This document shows positions 27,377-36,643 of a DNA stretch of 64,000 bases, one piece after another. The notes under the pieces were generated by a model. The model did not search any database. It was not told the origin of the DNA and saw only the letters and a list, made by a program, of their open reading frames with translations. The DNA is from Vibrio nitrifigilis (GTDB taxonomy: Bacteria > Pseudomonadota > Gammaproteobacteria > Enterobacterales > Vibrionaceae). The stretch covers positions 1 to 64,000 of the forward strand of contig NZ_JADPMR010000004.1 in NCBI RefSeq assembly GCF_015686695.1. The letters run 5' to 3'. The stretch's first letter is position 1; every line of letters begins with the position of its first letter. Made by a program: the position numbers and the translations under genes.

Positions 27377-28393
27377 TTACTTTTCTAATACAGTGGTGTT
27401 TTTATTCAGGTTAGCAGGATTGACAGTTGGCCAATTATTTTTCCAATGGATTTGTAAAATACGCAATTTTTGTAGCGCATTATCTGCGGTTTCATAAGCG
27501 TGGAATACCATGTAATCCTTGCCATTAAAGGTGTAAGCCGCATTGTGACCTAAAGCGACCCAATCTTTATTTCCTTTCAATACGAGTGTTCCTCCACCTT
27601 GCATCATCGATTTACCTTCTTTATCGACGTATGGGCCTTGGATATTTTTACTGCGGCCAACACGAATGTTATAGGTACTATCCATGCCTCGACAACATAA
27701 ATCAAATGAAACGAACAAATAGTAGTAGCCATTTTTTTTGAAGATGAAAGGAGCTTCTATTGCACCATCTCCAGCTTGTTTCCCATCAGTCAGAGTAGTG
27801 GAAGGGCGTCGGGCTAGGTTATACCATTCTTGAGGTTCGGCAATACGAGTCAAACTTGGATCCAATTTTACCAATTTTAACCCATGCCAGAATGAGCCAA
27901 ATGCCATCCAAGGTGTCCCTTGATCATCAAATGCAACGGCTGGATCAATGGCGTTCCATTCATCTCGATTCGGGATTGATTGTAGAACGACGCCTTGGTC
28001 AACCCACTGGGCGTCTTTAGATTTAGGATCGAGAGTTTTCGTCACGGTAACCCCAATCCCTGACGTATTTTTGCCAAAGGCTGAAGCTGAATAGTAAAGA
28101 TAAAATTTGCCATTATGATGAATGATATCAGGAGCCCAAAGGTGGCCATTAAATCCTGGAGCAACACGTGGAGCCCAACTGGGTTTATCTTTGAATACCC
28201 GGCCCACCAGTTGCCAATGCTTCATATCTTGTGAGGAATAGTAGGTGATCCCCGGTCCAGTACTAAAGGCGTAATAGGTATTCCCTTCTTTTGCCATTAC
28301 TGGATCATGAACTTCAACTTGTTTGGCTTGTAGGTTAGCACTAAACGTAGCGACTAACCCTGCTGATAACAGCCATGTGAGAGACCTTTTCAT
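27377..28393 (-). CDS. Secreted GH43 endo-arabinanase-like enzyme
   Basis: The 338-residue protein has a signal peptide (LTWLLSAGLVATFSANLQA) and a whole GH43 five-bladed propeller: EVHDPVMAKEGNTYYAF supplies the catalytic base Asp, NAIDPAVAFDD the second Asp, and GAIEAPFIFKKNGYYYLFVSFDLCCRG the acid Glu together with the SFDLCC segment typical of arabinan endo-1,5-alpha-L-arabinosidases. The enzyme would cut pectin-type arabinan outside the cytoplasm. With the GH43 enzyme at 5874 it would complete debranching and chain cutting, though they lie 20 kb apart and no arabinose transporter or isomerase is in the window. Confidence 0.9.
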   Translation of the reverse strand: MKRSLTWLLSAGLVATFSANLQAKQVEVHDPVMAKEGNTYYAFSTGPGITYYSSQDMKHWQLVGRVFKDKPSWAPRVAPGFNGHLWAPDIIHHNGKFYLYYSASAFGKNTSGIGVTVTKTLDPKSKDAQWVDQGVVLQSIPNRDEWNAIDPAVAFDDQGTPWMAFGSFWHGLKLVKLDPSLTRIAEPQEWYNLARRPSTTLTDGKQAGDGAIEAPFIFKKNGYYYLFVSFDLCCRGMDSTYNIRVGRSKNIQGPYVDKEGKSMMQGGGTLVLKGNKDWVALGHNAAYTFNGKDYMVFHAYETADNALQKLRILQIHWKNNWPTVNPANLNKNTTVLEK

Positions 28394-28631
28394 TATTATT
28401 TCCCAATTATTTTTTAGGTAGAGTAAAAATTAGTAAAACGCTGTTTTACTACTCTAATGAAATTTGTACTTCAATAGTGAGATCTTGCTTGGGTCTATAT
28501 AAAAATGGTGAATTTAACTTAACCACTTTCATATGAGTGAAGAGATTGAAAACATAGTTGGGTGGATAAAGCGATCCTGTCTTATTCTGTAGAGAGTAAG
28601 ATAATCGATTAACCTTGACTAAGGAGTGACT

Positions 28632-29075
28632 ATGAGCCGATGGAAATACAGTGTCACTTTAGCGGCATTATTTGCAAGCACAGCCATAGCTCAATCTGAA
28701 CGCTGGGAAGACAATCGTATTGATTCCAATTTTGGCGGTGCGATTCAGGCGGTCATATTTGCCAATGCATCTGGAGATAAAAGTGTTGGGATTGTGTTTC
28801 CCTCTGAAGAATGTTTAGGATTTGATCAAGAGATTTATAAAGCGCCAGAATATTTGGTGAATGGTGAAAGTATGAGCTTTTTTGCTCAGTGTATTGGTTT
28901 AGGAGTAAGAATCGATTTTCCCGCCACAAACCAAGGGCTTAAATATATTATTAACCAGTTTCAATCAAAGCCACAGGTCATCTATGCCCAAGATGGTGTT
29001 CAAGTTATTTTCCAAACAGTCGGGTTTTCTAAAGCTTATAAGGAGTATGGCTCACCCGCTTTAGACATTATCTAG
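28632..29075 (+). CDS. Small secreted hypothetical protein
   Basis: The start at ATG 28632 is preferred over an upstream GTG because AAGGAG stands 6 bases before it. The 147-residue product has a signal peptide (KYSVTLAALFASTAIA) and a mature domain of about 125 residues with two cysteines (EECLG and QCIGLG) that could form a disulfide. I do not recognise the family. It converges on the FrnE-like gene, overlapping it by 4 bases at the 3' ends. Confidence 0.65.
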   Translation: MSRWKYSVTLAALFASTAIAQSERWEDNRIDSNFGGAIQAVIFANASGDKSVGIVFPSEECLGFDQEIYKAPEYLVNGESMSFFAQCIGLGVRIDFPATNQGLKYIINQFQSKPQVIYAQDGVQVIFQTVGFSKAYKEYGSPALDII

Positions 29076-29734
29076 TGAGTATGTTTTTTCGGGGGAAGGG
29101 TCGTAATCTGGCGCAGTTGCTGATAAAGAGACTCTTCACTTTGTGCTCCAGATATCAAATGGTGCTGGTCGACAATAAGAGTCGGTACAGAGGAGATCCC
29201 TGCTTGTAACCACTGCTGTTCTATTTGGGCAACCGTATTAGACCAAGACGGCTTATTAATGACTTGAGAGCATATGTCTTGTTCAAGGCCTAATTCTTTC
29301 GCTAATGCGATCAATACTTGATGGTCATCCAGTGCTCGGTGATGTTTGAAATAAGCCTCGAACAAAGCCAAAGCCATGTCCGTTTGTTTGTGCTGTAATA
29401 AAGACCACTGTAACAGCTGATGCGCATGTCGAGTGTTATAGATAGACATGCTTTCTGGAAATGAAAGCTCCAGCCCCGACATTTTACCTGTTTCAATCAC
29501 TTTATTGAGCGTTTGTTCTACTTGTGTGGCAGACATTTTATATTTGCGCATTAAATGTTCGCGTAAATTTTCACCCTTCAAATTCATGGTTGGGTTCAAT
29601 TCATAAGGATGCCAAAACAGTTCAACGGTTATGTCTGAATCTAACTGACTTATTACATGCTTTAATCGTACGTAAGCGATGAATGACCAAGGACACACAA
29701 AGTCGGCCACAATGTCTATTCTAAGCGAGCGCAT
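29072..29734 (-). CDS. DsbA-family FrnE-like oxidoreductase
   Basis: The 220-residue protein has the FrnE/DsbA thioredoxin fold with helical insertion: the N-terminal strand VADFVCPWSF, the long helical middle (HAHQLLQWSLLQHKQTDMALALFEAYF) and the cis-proline loop SSVPTLIVDQ near residue 187. No signal peptide, so it is cytosolic. Most FrnE proteins keep CPWC; here the active site is C14-P-W-S17, a one-cysteine form, which points to a glutathione-linked or monothiol reaction or isomerase. The native substrate is unknown. Confidence 0.87.
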   Translation of the reverse strand: MRSLRIDIVADFVCPWSFIAYVRLKHVISQLDSDITVELFWHPYELNPTMNLKGENLREHLMRKYKMSATQVEQTLNKVIETGKMSGLELSFPESMSIYNTRHAHQLLQWSLLQHKQTDMALALFEAYFKHHRALDDHQVLIALAKELGLEQDICSQVINKPSWSNTVAQIEQQWLQAGISSVPTLIVDQHHLISGAQSEESLYQQLRQITTLPPKKHTH

Positions 29735-30098
29735 TTGATTCCTGTTGTTTATCTGTCATTTCCCCTCCACGTTAACTTATGATATTTAGTTACTAATAAT
29801 TTGATTGGTAAAGCTGATGTATACTTTAGTCACTCACTTTAGGGTAGCGATGATTGTGTCTTGACTCCATTACTCATTGGTCGAGATGTGACCCGCCCCA
29901 AAACAGCAATGAGATAACTCTCACTGGCAGGTGATGTATTCACTGGGCGTTATTACACATGGTTTAGTCTGTTAACCGTTAATCTGATGAGCCATGCTGA
30001 CGCGTTCAATCAAAGTGAAATAAATGAATAGGAAAGGCCGAAAGCTACGCCTTCAACTGTGATTTTAATTAGCTTTCGTACAACAAGGAGTTGCTGTT
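29735..30098. other. Upstream region of the GH13 gene
   Basis: A 364-bp gap with no coding sequence recognised. It carries the promoter regions of the divergent FrnE-like and GH13 genes; an AAGGAG ribosome site stands before the GH13 ATG. Confidence 0.55.
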
Positions 30099-31451
30099 AT
30101 GACATGCCAGCCAACCGATGTGATCTTGCATACCTTCGATTGGCCTTATGCTCTTATCTCTGAGAGAGCTGAAGCCATTTATCGCGCTGGGTATCGGTCA
30201 GTGCTTATTTCTCCACCGATGAAATCCTTCAAACAGGAAATGGGCACCCCTTGGTGGCAACGTTATCAACCACAAGATTATCGAGTGATTGATAATCAAC
30301 TCGGCAATACCGAATCTTTAACTCAAATGGTCGCAATATTAGATCATTACGATATCCACGTTTATGCGGATATTGTGTTTAATCACATGGCGAACGAATC
30401 GTCTTTACGCCTTGATTTACAGTATCCTAGCGCAAGTGATTTAGCCGATTATAAGCAAAATGAAGCTTATTTTGAGCGGAAGAAGCTGTTTGGCGATCTT
30501 TCCGAACCACTTTTTACTGAGCAGGACTTTGTCGAAGCATTCGGTATTAAAGATTGGAAAGATAAATGGGAAGTGCAAAATGGTCGTATTACAGGAGGGC
30601 CTAAGGATAAGGGGCTTCCTACATTGCGCGATAACGATCATGTGATTAACCAGCAACGCCAGTTTCTGCAAGCGTTGAAACGTATTGGTATCAAGGGGTT
30701 TCGCATTGATGCGGCTAAGCATTTATCGCTAGAGCATATTAGGCGAGTCTGGAGTGATGACATTGTTCACGATATGCACATATTTGGCGAAATCATTACA
30801 GATGGAGGCGCAACTCGCCAAGAATATCAGCTCTTTCTACAGCCTTACTTAGAGCAAACTCGACTTGGTGCTTATGACTTTCCTCTGTTTCAAACGGTAT
30901 ACAATGCATTCGCCTGCCAAGGGAGTTTAACGACCTTAGTTGATCCGTATAGCTTTGGTGAAGCGTTGTCAAAAGAGCGCGCGGTGACTTTTGCGATAAC
31001 ACACGATGTCCCCAATAATGATGCCTTTCGTGGACAAGTTATGGACGAAGTTGCTGAAAGTCTCGCATACTCATATCTATTGGGGCGAGATGGCGGCGTG
31101 CCACTCATTTACAGTGATTTAGATACAAGTGGCATTAAGAACCGTGAAGGTAAACCAAGATGGAAAAACGTCTGGCAAGATAAAGCCATGGCTGCGCGTA
31201 TCGAGTTTCATAATCGGATGCATGGTTTAAGTATGAATCCGATTCTCGCGACAGATAATGTCTTGATATTTACCCGTGGTGATCAAGGCGCAGTCAGCAT
31301 CAATAAATCATCACACTCTTTTACTATCAACCTGAACTTCCCTGTCGATTTGATCGACATATTAACTGGAGAGCGTTTTGTTTCAGATAGGGGGCAAGTG
31401 ACGATAAATACTCCAGGAAGGGCAAGTCGAATGCTTCTGTGCGACAGGTAA
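30099..31451 (+). CDS. Cytoplasmic GH13 alpha-amylase-family glycosidase
   Basis: The 450-residue protein shows the four GH13 regions: DIVFNHMAN (region I), FRIDAAKHL with the nucleophile Asp, HIFGEIITDGG with the acid Glu, and FAITHDVPNND with the transition-state Asp. It has no signal peptide, so it would act on internal glycogen or imported maltodextrins rather than on external starch. It is shorter than secreted amylases and lacks a carbohydrate-binding module. It stands alone between non-coding regions; no maltose operon is near. Confidence 0.9.
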   Translation: MTCQPTDVILHTFDWPYALISERAEAIYRAGYRSVLISPPMKSFKQEMGTPWWQRYQPQDYRVIDNQLGNTESLTQMVAILDHYDIHVYADIVFNHMANESSLRLDLQYPSASDLADYKQNEAYFERKKLFGDLSEPLFTEQDFVEAFGIKDWKDKWEVQNGRITGGPKDKGLPTLRDNDHVINQQRQFLQALKRIGIKGFRIDAAKHLSLEHIRRVWSDDIVHDMHIFGEIITDGGATRQEYQLFLQPYLEQTRLGAYDFPLFQTVYNAFACQGSLTTLVDPYSFGEALSKERAVTFAITHDVPNNDAFRGQVMDEVAESLAYSYLLGRDGGVPLIYSDLDTSGIKNREGKPRWKNVWQDKAMAARIEFHNRMHGLSMNPILATDNVLIFTRGDQGAVSINKSSHSFTINLNFPVDLIDILTGERFVSDRGQVTINTPGRASRMLLCDR

Positions 31452-31456
31452 AAAAA

Positions 31457-31476
31457 TCCGCAGCGTATGCTGCGGA
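31457..31476 (+). terminator. Hairpin after the GH13 gene
   Basis: TCCGCAGC / GCTGCGGA stem with a GTAT loop directly after the stop; the T run is missing on the plus strand, so it may be a weak or Rho-assisted end. Confidence 0.6.
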
Positions 31477-31581
31477 AAACCTAGACAGTGGTTCCTTTGA
31501 CAGGAAAGTATGTTATGCAAAAGTGTGGAAAATTAAAGGTGGCATAACGAGTGGAATATTGTGAGTAACTGCTTGAAAGGT

Positions 31582-31617
31582 GCCTCATGGACCTACTCAG
31601 AGTAGGCGCCATGAGGC
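31582..31617. repeat. Two-stage inverted repeat
   Basis: The outer arms GCCTCATGG and CCATGAGGC (9 bp) enclose inner arms CCTACTC and GAGTAGG (7 bp) with a one-base loop. There is no T run. It could be an operator, an RNA hairpin or the terminal structure of a small mobile repeat. Confidence 0.7.
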
Positions 31618-32070
31618 TTGACGTTGCTAGTAATTGTTATTTGGTGGTTTTATCCAACTCCAGAACAATTGACTACTTATTCTTTTATCTGGTTGCAGCG
31701 CAGGAAATCAACGATGATCTAACCCTAGTTGGTTAGATGACGACATGCAAAGCACATTTTTATGAAAACGAATCTTTTCGTTACAGTCTGTGAGTTAGAT
31801 TTAACTCTCAATGCAACAGTGTCTGATTTTGTATTGCTGTGAGGAAAACGGATCTCAATTTTTTGTTTCATATCAACTGATTGTTAATCCGATGCACCTT
31901 AGAAACAGCAATCCATTGAGCCTTGGTTTTTAATTCAATAAAAACTGATTTATAGCAAACTATATTCGGTGGGAATGGGTAGTATGGACAATATTGAGCT
32001 GCTAGACGGCATTGTTTCAGCTGAGGAGTGTTCCCCCAAGCTGCAGTTAGACTGAACATGAGTGCATGTA

Positions 32071-33303
32071 ATGGAAAATTTAGTTGAGCGTTTTTTACGC
32101 TACGTCACGTTTGATACCCAATCCAAGCCGAAGAACCATCATTGTCCTAGTTCTACAGGGCAAAAGGTTTTCGCTAAAGCGCTCTATGAAGAATTGTGTG
32201 AATTTGGATTAAGTGATACGAGTATTGATGACCGTTGTTATGTGATGGCGAAGCTGAAATCCAATGTACCCTATGATGTGCCAGCGATAGGGTTTATTTC
32301 TCATATGGATACTGCGCCGGATGCATCGGGGAAAAATGTTAAGCCGCAGATCGTAGAAAACTATCAGGGGGGCGATATTGCACTTGGCAAAGGTGATGAA
32401 GTGCTATCACCTATTCAATACCCTGAACTGCATACATTACATGGCTGTAATCTCATCACTACTGATGGTACTACGCTGCTAGGTTCTGACGATAAAGCAG
32501 GTATTGCCGAAATTATGAGTGCAATTCAATTTCTTCAAGCTCATCCGGAAATACCGCATGGTGATATTTGTATTGGGTTTACTCCCGACGAAGAAATTGG
32601 CCGTGGTGCTAATCATTTTGATGTTGAAAAATTTGGTGCTCAATGGGCCTATACCGTCGATGGTGGGCCGGTTGGTGAATTGGAATATGAGAACTTTAAT
32701 GGTTCGACTGCTCAAGTGATTTGTAACGGGGTCAGTGTTCACCCAGGCACAGCGAAAGGTAAATTAGTGAACTCGATGTACATCGCGGCGCAATTTATCG
32801 AGCAGATGCCAACCGAAATGAGACCGGAACAAACCCAAGGTTACGAGGGATTTATCCATTTAACAGCCGCTAAAATGGGGGTGGCTAAATCAGAACTTAC
32901 CTACTTTATTCGGGATTTTGAAACACAAGGTTTGGCAGATAAAAAAGCTCTCCTTGAGCAGAAAGTGGCAGAGCTTAATAAGTCATTACGCAAAGGTTCT
33001 GTTGAAGTGACGATTACCGATAGTTATCAAAACATGCGCGAAAAAATTGAGCCGTATCCACATATTATCGAAATTGCCAAACTAGCGATGGAAGAGTGTG
33101 ATGTGGAACCACTGATTAAACCTGTTCGCGGTGGTACAGATGGTGCGCGCTTATCATTCATGGGATTACCATGTCCGAATATCTTTACTGGAGGATATAA
33201 TTTCCATGGTATTCATGAGTTTGCAACGATTGAAGGCATGGAACAAGCGGCTAAAGTTATCGTGAAAATTGCCGAAAAAACCGCACTGCGTTATCAATCT
33301 TAA
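32071..33303 (+). CDS. pepT: Peptidase T, tripeptide aminopeptidase
   Basis: From ATG 32071 the protein is about 410 residues and begins MENLVERFLRYVTFDTQSK, the PepT start; a GTG 9 bases upstream is less likely. The M20 zinc ligands and catalytic residues are visible: GFISHMDTAPD (His, Asp), LGSDDKAGIAEI (bridging Asp), FTPDEEIGRG (catalytic Glu pair), YTVDGG (Asp) and TGGYNFHG (final His). The enzyme removes the N-terminal residue from tripeptides in the cytosol. No obvious ribosome site was found before the ATG. Confidence 0.95.
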   Translation: MENLVERFLRYVTFDTQSKPKNHHCPSSTGQKVFAKALYEELCEFGLSDTSIDDRCYVMAKLKSNVPYDVPAIGFISHMDTAPDASGKNVKPQIVENYQGGDIALGKGDEVLSPIQYPELHTLHGCNLITTDGTTLLGSDDKAGIAEIMSAIQFLQAHPEIPHGDICIGFTPDEEIGRGANHFDVEKFGAQWAYTVDGGPVGELEYENFNGSTAQVICNGVSVHPGTAKGKLVNSMYIAAQFIEQMPTEMRPEQTQGYEGFIHLTAAKMGVAKSELTYFIRDFETQGLADKKALLEQKVAELNKSLRKGSVEVTITDSYQNMREKIEPYPHIIEIAKLAMEECDVEPLIKPVRGGTDGARLSFMGLPCPNIFTGGYNFHGIHEFATIEGMEQAAKVIVKIAEKTALRYQS

Positions 33304-33553
33304 TCCTCTATTATTTCTCTCTTACTGATCTGCTTTCAGGGGTTAGCGAGTCAGTAAGGGAGTCTCCCTCTTTCGCTTTTATATTCCTCATTGACTATCT
33401 TGAGTTGAGCGACTTGTATAATTAACTAGCAAACCTTTGACGTGACACGCGCTTTACGTGTTTTTGTGATGGGGATCTGCAGGTATTCAGTTATGATGCC
33501 CTATTAGTTAATGATGAAAGCATCACTGTGGTAAAGCGGGAGAAAATAAATTA

Positions 33554-34543
33554 ATGGATAAATTTAACGCGGTTATTGATTTTTTAATGACTTATAAGTT
33601 GGTGTTTACCGCGCTAATTTTGTTAGTAATGGGGTTAGCAAGAAGCTTTCTATTACGTTTGATTCGTGGTGACGTTTCCTTCTTAAGTGAAGATCAGCGG
33701 AAATGGATGTCACGAACTAAGAATGGCATGTTTGCTAGTACCTTGTTAGTCCTTTTTGTTCTCTGGCAGTCTGAAATCAATCAGTTTGCTCTTTCTGTTA
33801 CCGCTATTGCGGTCGCCATCGTTGTGGCATCAAAAGAGATCATTTTGTGTTTAACCGGATCTATTCAACGTGCGAGCTCTCGCTCATTTCGCGTTGGTGA
33901 TTGGATTGAGGTAGGACAATTAAGTGGTGAAGTGATTGATCACAATATGATGGCCACGGTGATTCAAGAAATTGACTTATTACATGGGCAATATCACTAC
34001 ACAGGTAAAACGGCAACCTTACCCAATAGCATGTTTTTTACCTACCCAGTAAAAAACCTGAATTTCATGAAACGATATGTGTTTCATAACTTCAATATCA
34101 TCGTGCCGCATTTTGTAAACTTATATCCTTTACTGCCGGATCTCTACCTACGAATTAATGAGCATTTCTCTCATTTTATCGATGTCGCAAGACGTTATAA
34201 CAGTATGATAGAAAAGCATGCTGGCGTCGATCTACCGAGTGCCGAACCTCATATCGATATTGGTAGCGCAGGGGCTGGGGAACAGTCGGTGCACTTTATG
34301 ATTTTCTGTCCGACAGAAAAAGCCAATGAGTTTGAACAAAAAATTCGCCAAGATTTTATGGAGCTGTTCACACTGGCTTATCCCACGCTATGTGAGAAAA
34401 CAGCATTGACTCCTCCATCTGATGAGGTGGTTGTGGATGACGTAAAAGAAACGGAAAAAAAGAAGCCCGTTAAACAAACGCCTAATCAAGGTCCTCTTGC
34501 AACCAAAATGCGTTACTACATGACATCATTGCTACGTCGCTAG
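33554..34543 (+). CDS. Small-conductance mechanosensitive channel family protein (MscS)
   Basis: The 329-residue protein has N-terminal hydrophobic helices (VFTALILLVMGLAR and TLLVLFVLW), the MscS pore-lining helix pattern (SVTAIAVAIVVASKEIILCLTGSI) and the beta domain starting FRVGDWIEVGQLSGEV, with the cytoplasmic alpha/beta cage after it and a charged Lys-rich tail. Such channels open on membrane tension after osmotic downshift. The large C-terminal region is longer than the minimal MscS cage. No partner gene is near. Confidence 0.88.
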   Translation: MDKFNAVIDFLMTYKLVFTALILLVMGLARSFLLRLIRGDVSFLSEDQRKWMSRTKNGMFASTLLVLFVLWQSEINQFALSVTAIAVAIVVASKEIILCLTGSIQRASSRSFRVGDWIEVGQLSGEVIDHNMMATVIQEIDLLHGQYHYTGKTATLPNSMFFTYPVKNLNFMKRYVFHNFNIIVPHFVNLYPLLPDLYLRINEHFSHFIDVARRYNSMIEKHAGVDLPSAEPHIDIGSAGAGEQSVHFMIFCPTEKANEFEQKIRQDFMELFTLAYPTLCEKTALTPPSDEVVVDDVKETEKKKPVKQTPNQGPLATKMRYYMTSLLRR

Positions 34544-34612
34544 AGCTATACCTGAGTTACCTCAAGATGCAATATCTTTGGCTATATTAGGATTTGTTTC
34601 ATACTCATGCTT

Positions 34613-34648
34613 GAATGGGATATCAGAGTGATAGGATATCCCGTTCAT
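34613..34648. terminator. Hairpin between the MscS and diguanylate cyclase genes
   Basis: GGGATATC / GATATCCC core extended by TGAA / TTCA, between convergent genes. It has no strong T run, so its terminator role is tentative. Confidence 0.5.
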
Positions 34649-34659
34649 GAGAGTTAACC

Positions 34660-35718
34660 TTAATGTGATTCCCTACCTGCGTTTTCAGTAACCGTTTGGT
34701 TCTTACCTTGCGCTTTAGCTTTATATAGAGCTTGGTCGGCTCTACGTAAAATTGTCTCGTAATTATCATGAGAGGATGCGGATAAACCGATGCTAACGGA
34801 TACTGTTTCTTTAATATCAAAATCTGCGCTTTCAATCCGTTTACGAGCCTGTTCAGTTAACTTAAAAGCTTGTTGATAGGAATAGGTGACAGGTAACAAT
34901 ACAATAAATTCTTCACCACCCCATCGGCCAACAATACCATGAGGATGAAATTCATCATGCAGCAAATCTGCAATGCCTTTGAGAACATTGTCACCACTGA
35001 TGTGGCCATGGGTATCGTTGACGTGCTTGAAGTCATCCACATCAATCATCGCAAGATGATAACTCGATGGTGATGCATCAATTTTCTGTTCGATATAGCG
35101 TCGATTATAGACTTGGGTAAGAGTATCTGTAATTGCTATATGCTGGAGGCGTTGGTTAGTCTTATGAAGTTGGCGGTAGGCTTTATCGCGACTGAGCTCT
35201 AAGTAGGTAATCGTAACGGTAAGAACTAACCACACAGAAATAAGATTAATACAACTTGAGGCGGTAAATGCTGCTGAACGCCATATGTTTAGGTGACTTA
35301 GGAGCCAGTAGATGTAAGTGACAAACTGTATCACCATAAACAGGAGAGCGAGTCGTTTTGGCAGTAAGGTGATGGAAATAAGTGGAGCGATAATACCAAA
35401 GACGAGCGCATACTCTTTATTGCCTGTTTCGTAGATATAGTAGTGCGTCAGTGCTACCACAACACAAGTAAGCACAATAGATGAAGACAGCAGTTGGCGC
35501 TTATAGAGCAGTAAAAATTGACATACTAACGTCGCAGAGAAAGCACTAATATTGGCGATAAGCAAATCCCAATTGTACTTAATCGCGTAGTCGTAGTAAG
35601 CAAAGAACATAGAGCACAGCAGTACAAGTATTGCTGAGGTGAAATTTACGTAAGCCCGCCGATGATTAAGGCTGTTTTTAGGTAATTTTAATTGTTGTTC
35701 AAGAAACTGGCTGATCAT
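34660..35718 (-). CDS. Membrane diguanylate cyclase (GGDEF)
   Basis: From ATG 35718 the protein has about 352 residues: six membrane helices in the first 190 residues (for example AILVLLCSMFFAYYDYA and IISVWLVLTVTITYLEL) and a C-terminal GGDEF domain starting ITDTLTQVYNRRYIEQ with the catalytic GRWGGEEFIVLLP. The GGEEF site is intact, so it should make cyclic di-GMP; no inhibitory RxxD motif is visible just before it. A longer start at 35817 is possible because neither has a clear ribosome site. The membrane portion probably senses an unknown signal. Confidence 0.9.
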   Translation of the reverse strand: MISQFLEQQLKLPKNSLNHRRAYVNFTSAILVLLCSMFFAYYDYAIKYNWDLLIANISAFSATLVCQFLLLYKRQLLSSSIVLTCVVVALTHYYIYETGNKEYALVFGIIAPLISITLLPKRLALLFMVIQFVTYIYWLLSHLNIWRSAAFTASSCINLISVWLVLTVTITYLELSRDKAYRQLHKTNQRLQHIAITDTLTQVYNRRYIEQKIDASPSSYHLAMIDVDDFKHVNDTHGHISGDNVLKGIADLLHDEFHPHGIVGRWGGEEFIVLLPVTYSYQQAFKLTEQARKRIESADFDIKETVSVSIGLSASSHDNYETILRRADQALYKAKAQGKNQTVTENAGRESH

Positions 35719-35932
35719 GACGAATAAGCGCTGTGAATAAAAGAGCAAACATCTTATCTGAACGTTAAGCCAATAAAAAATAGGCAAGACATACCTAATA
35801 TAAGGATTTGGGAGCAATATATAATTTTATGTAATTTATGTTATGAATTAAAAAATATTTGAGAAAATGGCAAAATAATTTATTTGATATGTATTTAAAG
35901 TAATGGAATATATAACAACATTTTTATCAGAA

Positions 35933-35965
35933 TAAAAAAAAACCAGCGCGAGATGCGCTGGTTTT
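35933..35965 (-). terminator. Terminator of the cold-shock gene
   Basis: AACCAGCGC / GCGCTGGTT stem; on the minus strand the 3' side ends in a run of seven or more T. Confidence 0.88.
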
Positions 35966-35988
35966 CAGAATTTGGTTTACTTTAGAAA

Positions 35989-36198
35989 TTAAAGTACTTT
36001 GATGCTTTCAGCTTGAGGGCCTTTTTGGCCTTGAGTGATTACGAACTCAACTTTTTGGCCTTCAGCAAGAGTGCGGAAACCGTCACCTTGGATAGCGCTG
36101 AAGTGAGCGAACACGTCAGGACCGTTTTCTTGTTTGATGAAACCAAAACCTTTAGTTTCGTTGAACCATTTTACAGTACCAGTAACTGGAGTAGACAT
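35989..36198 (-). CDS. CspA-family cold-shock RNA-binding protein
   Basis: The 69-residue protein is a complete CspA-type cold-shock domain: GTVKWFNETKGFGFIKQENG gives RNP1 (KGFGFI) and VFAHFSAI gives RNP2. These proteins bind single-stranded RNA and act as RNA chaperones. The AT-rich leader of roughly 170 bases before the ATG is consistent with the long structured leader that regulates csp genes by temperature, although I could not fold it. It is a single-gene unit with a strong terminator. Confidence 0.96.
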   Translation of the reverse strand: MSTPVTGTVKWFNETKGFGFIKQENGPDVFAHFSAIQGDGFRTLAEGQKVEFVITQGQKGPQAESIKVL

Positions 36199-36581
36199 AA
36201 TGTATATCCTAAATTTATCAAAAATATTCGGCCGAATTCGGCGCTGATAGCGTGGAAAAGTAAATTGCTATTGCGTACGACACGCCGGGGAGTTACAAGT
36301 AATCCAACGAAACAATGTGTATACAAAGAACTTCATTTCTAGCTGCTTCTGAGTCTAGAGTAATCTTAGGGGTTGTCAATCGAATAATTGTAGCAAGACG
36401 ATTGAAATCTCTAATTTAAAGCAAATATTTGCACTAAAAGACATTTCGATGTAATTAACCTTTCGCTCACTTTTGAAAATAAGATCTGTGGCATAATTTA
36501 GGCTTAAATTATGTCCAAATAGCCCTTCAACCCAGTTCGTTACAATGCTATTTGAGAGATTAAAAAATAAGCGGATGATTC

Positions 36582-36610
36582 TTGACATTGTCTAAAAATA
36601 AGCCACAATT
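36582..36610 (+). promoter_or_regulatory. Candidate sigma-70 promoter for arfA
   Basis: TTGACA at 36582-36587 is a perfect -35 box, followed after 16-17 bases by CACAAT/ACAATT as a -10 element. The start point would lie about 30 bases before the arfA ATG. Confidence 0.6.
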
Positions 36611-36643
36611 CGCGCGATGAATCAATAAGCACCTGAGGAGGTA

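Larger units (their letters stand above)
31452..32070. other. Non-coding region upstream of pepT
   Basis: About 620 bp without a credible gene. It includes a terminator at 31457-31476 and a two-part hairpin at 31582-31617. A 63-codon minus-strand ORF at 31868-32059 has no convincing features. Confidence 0.6.

Noticed and set aside
31868..32059. 63-codon minus-strand ORF before pepT
   Set aside because: No ribosome site, no motif and no coding signal; treated as non-coding.
36199..36400. Possible riboswitch in the leader of the cold-shock gene
   Set aside because: No recognised riboswitch pattern; the long leader is normal for csp genes and acts by temperature-dependent folding.
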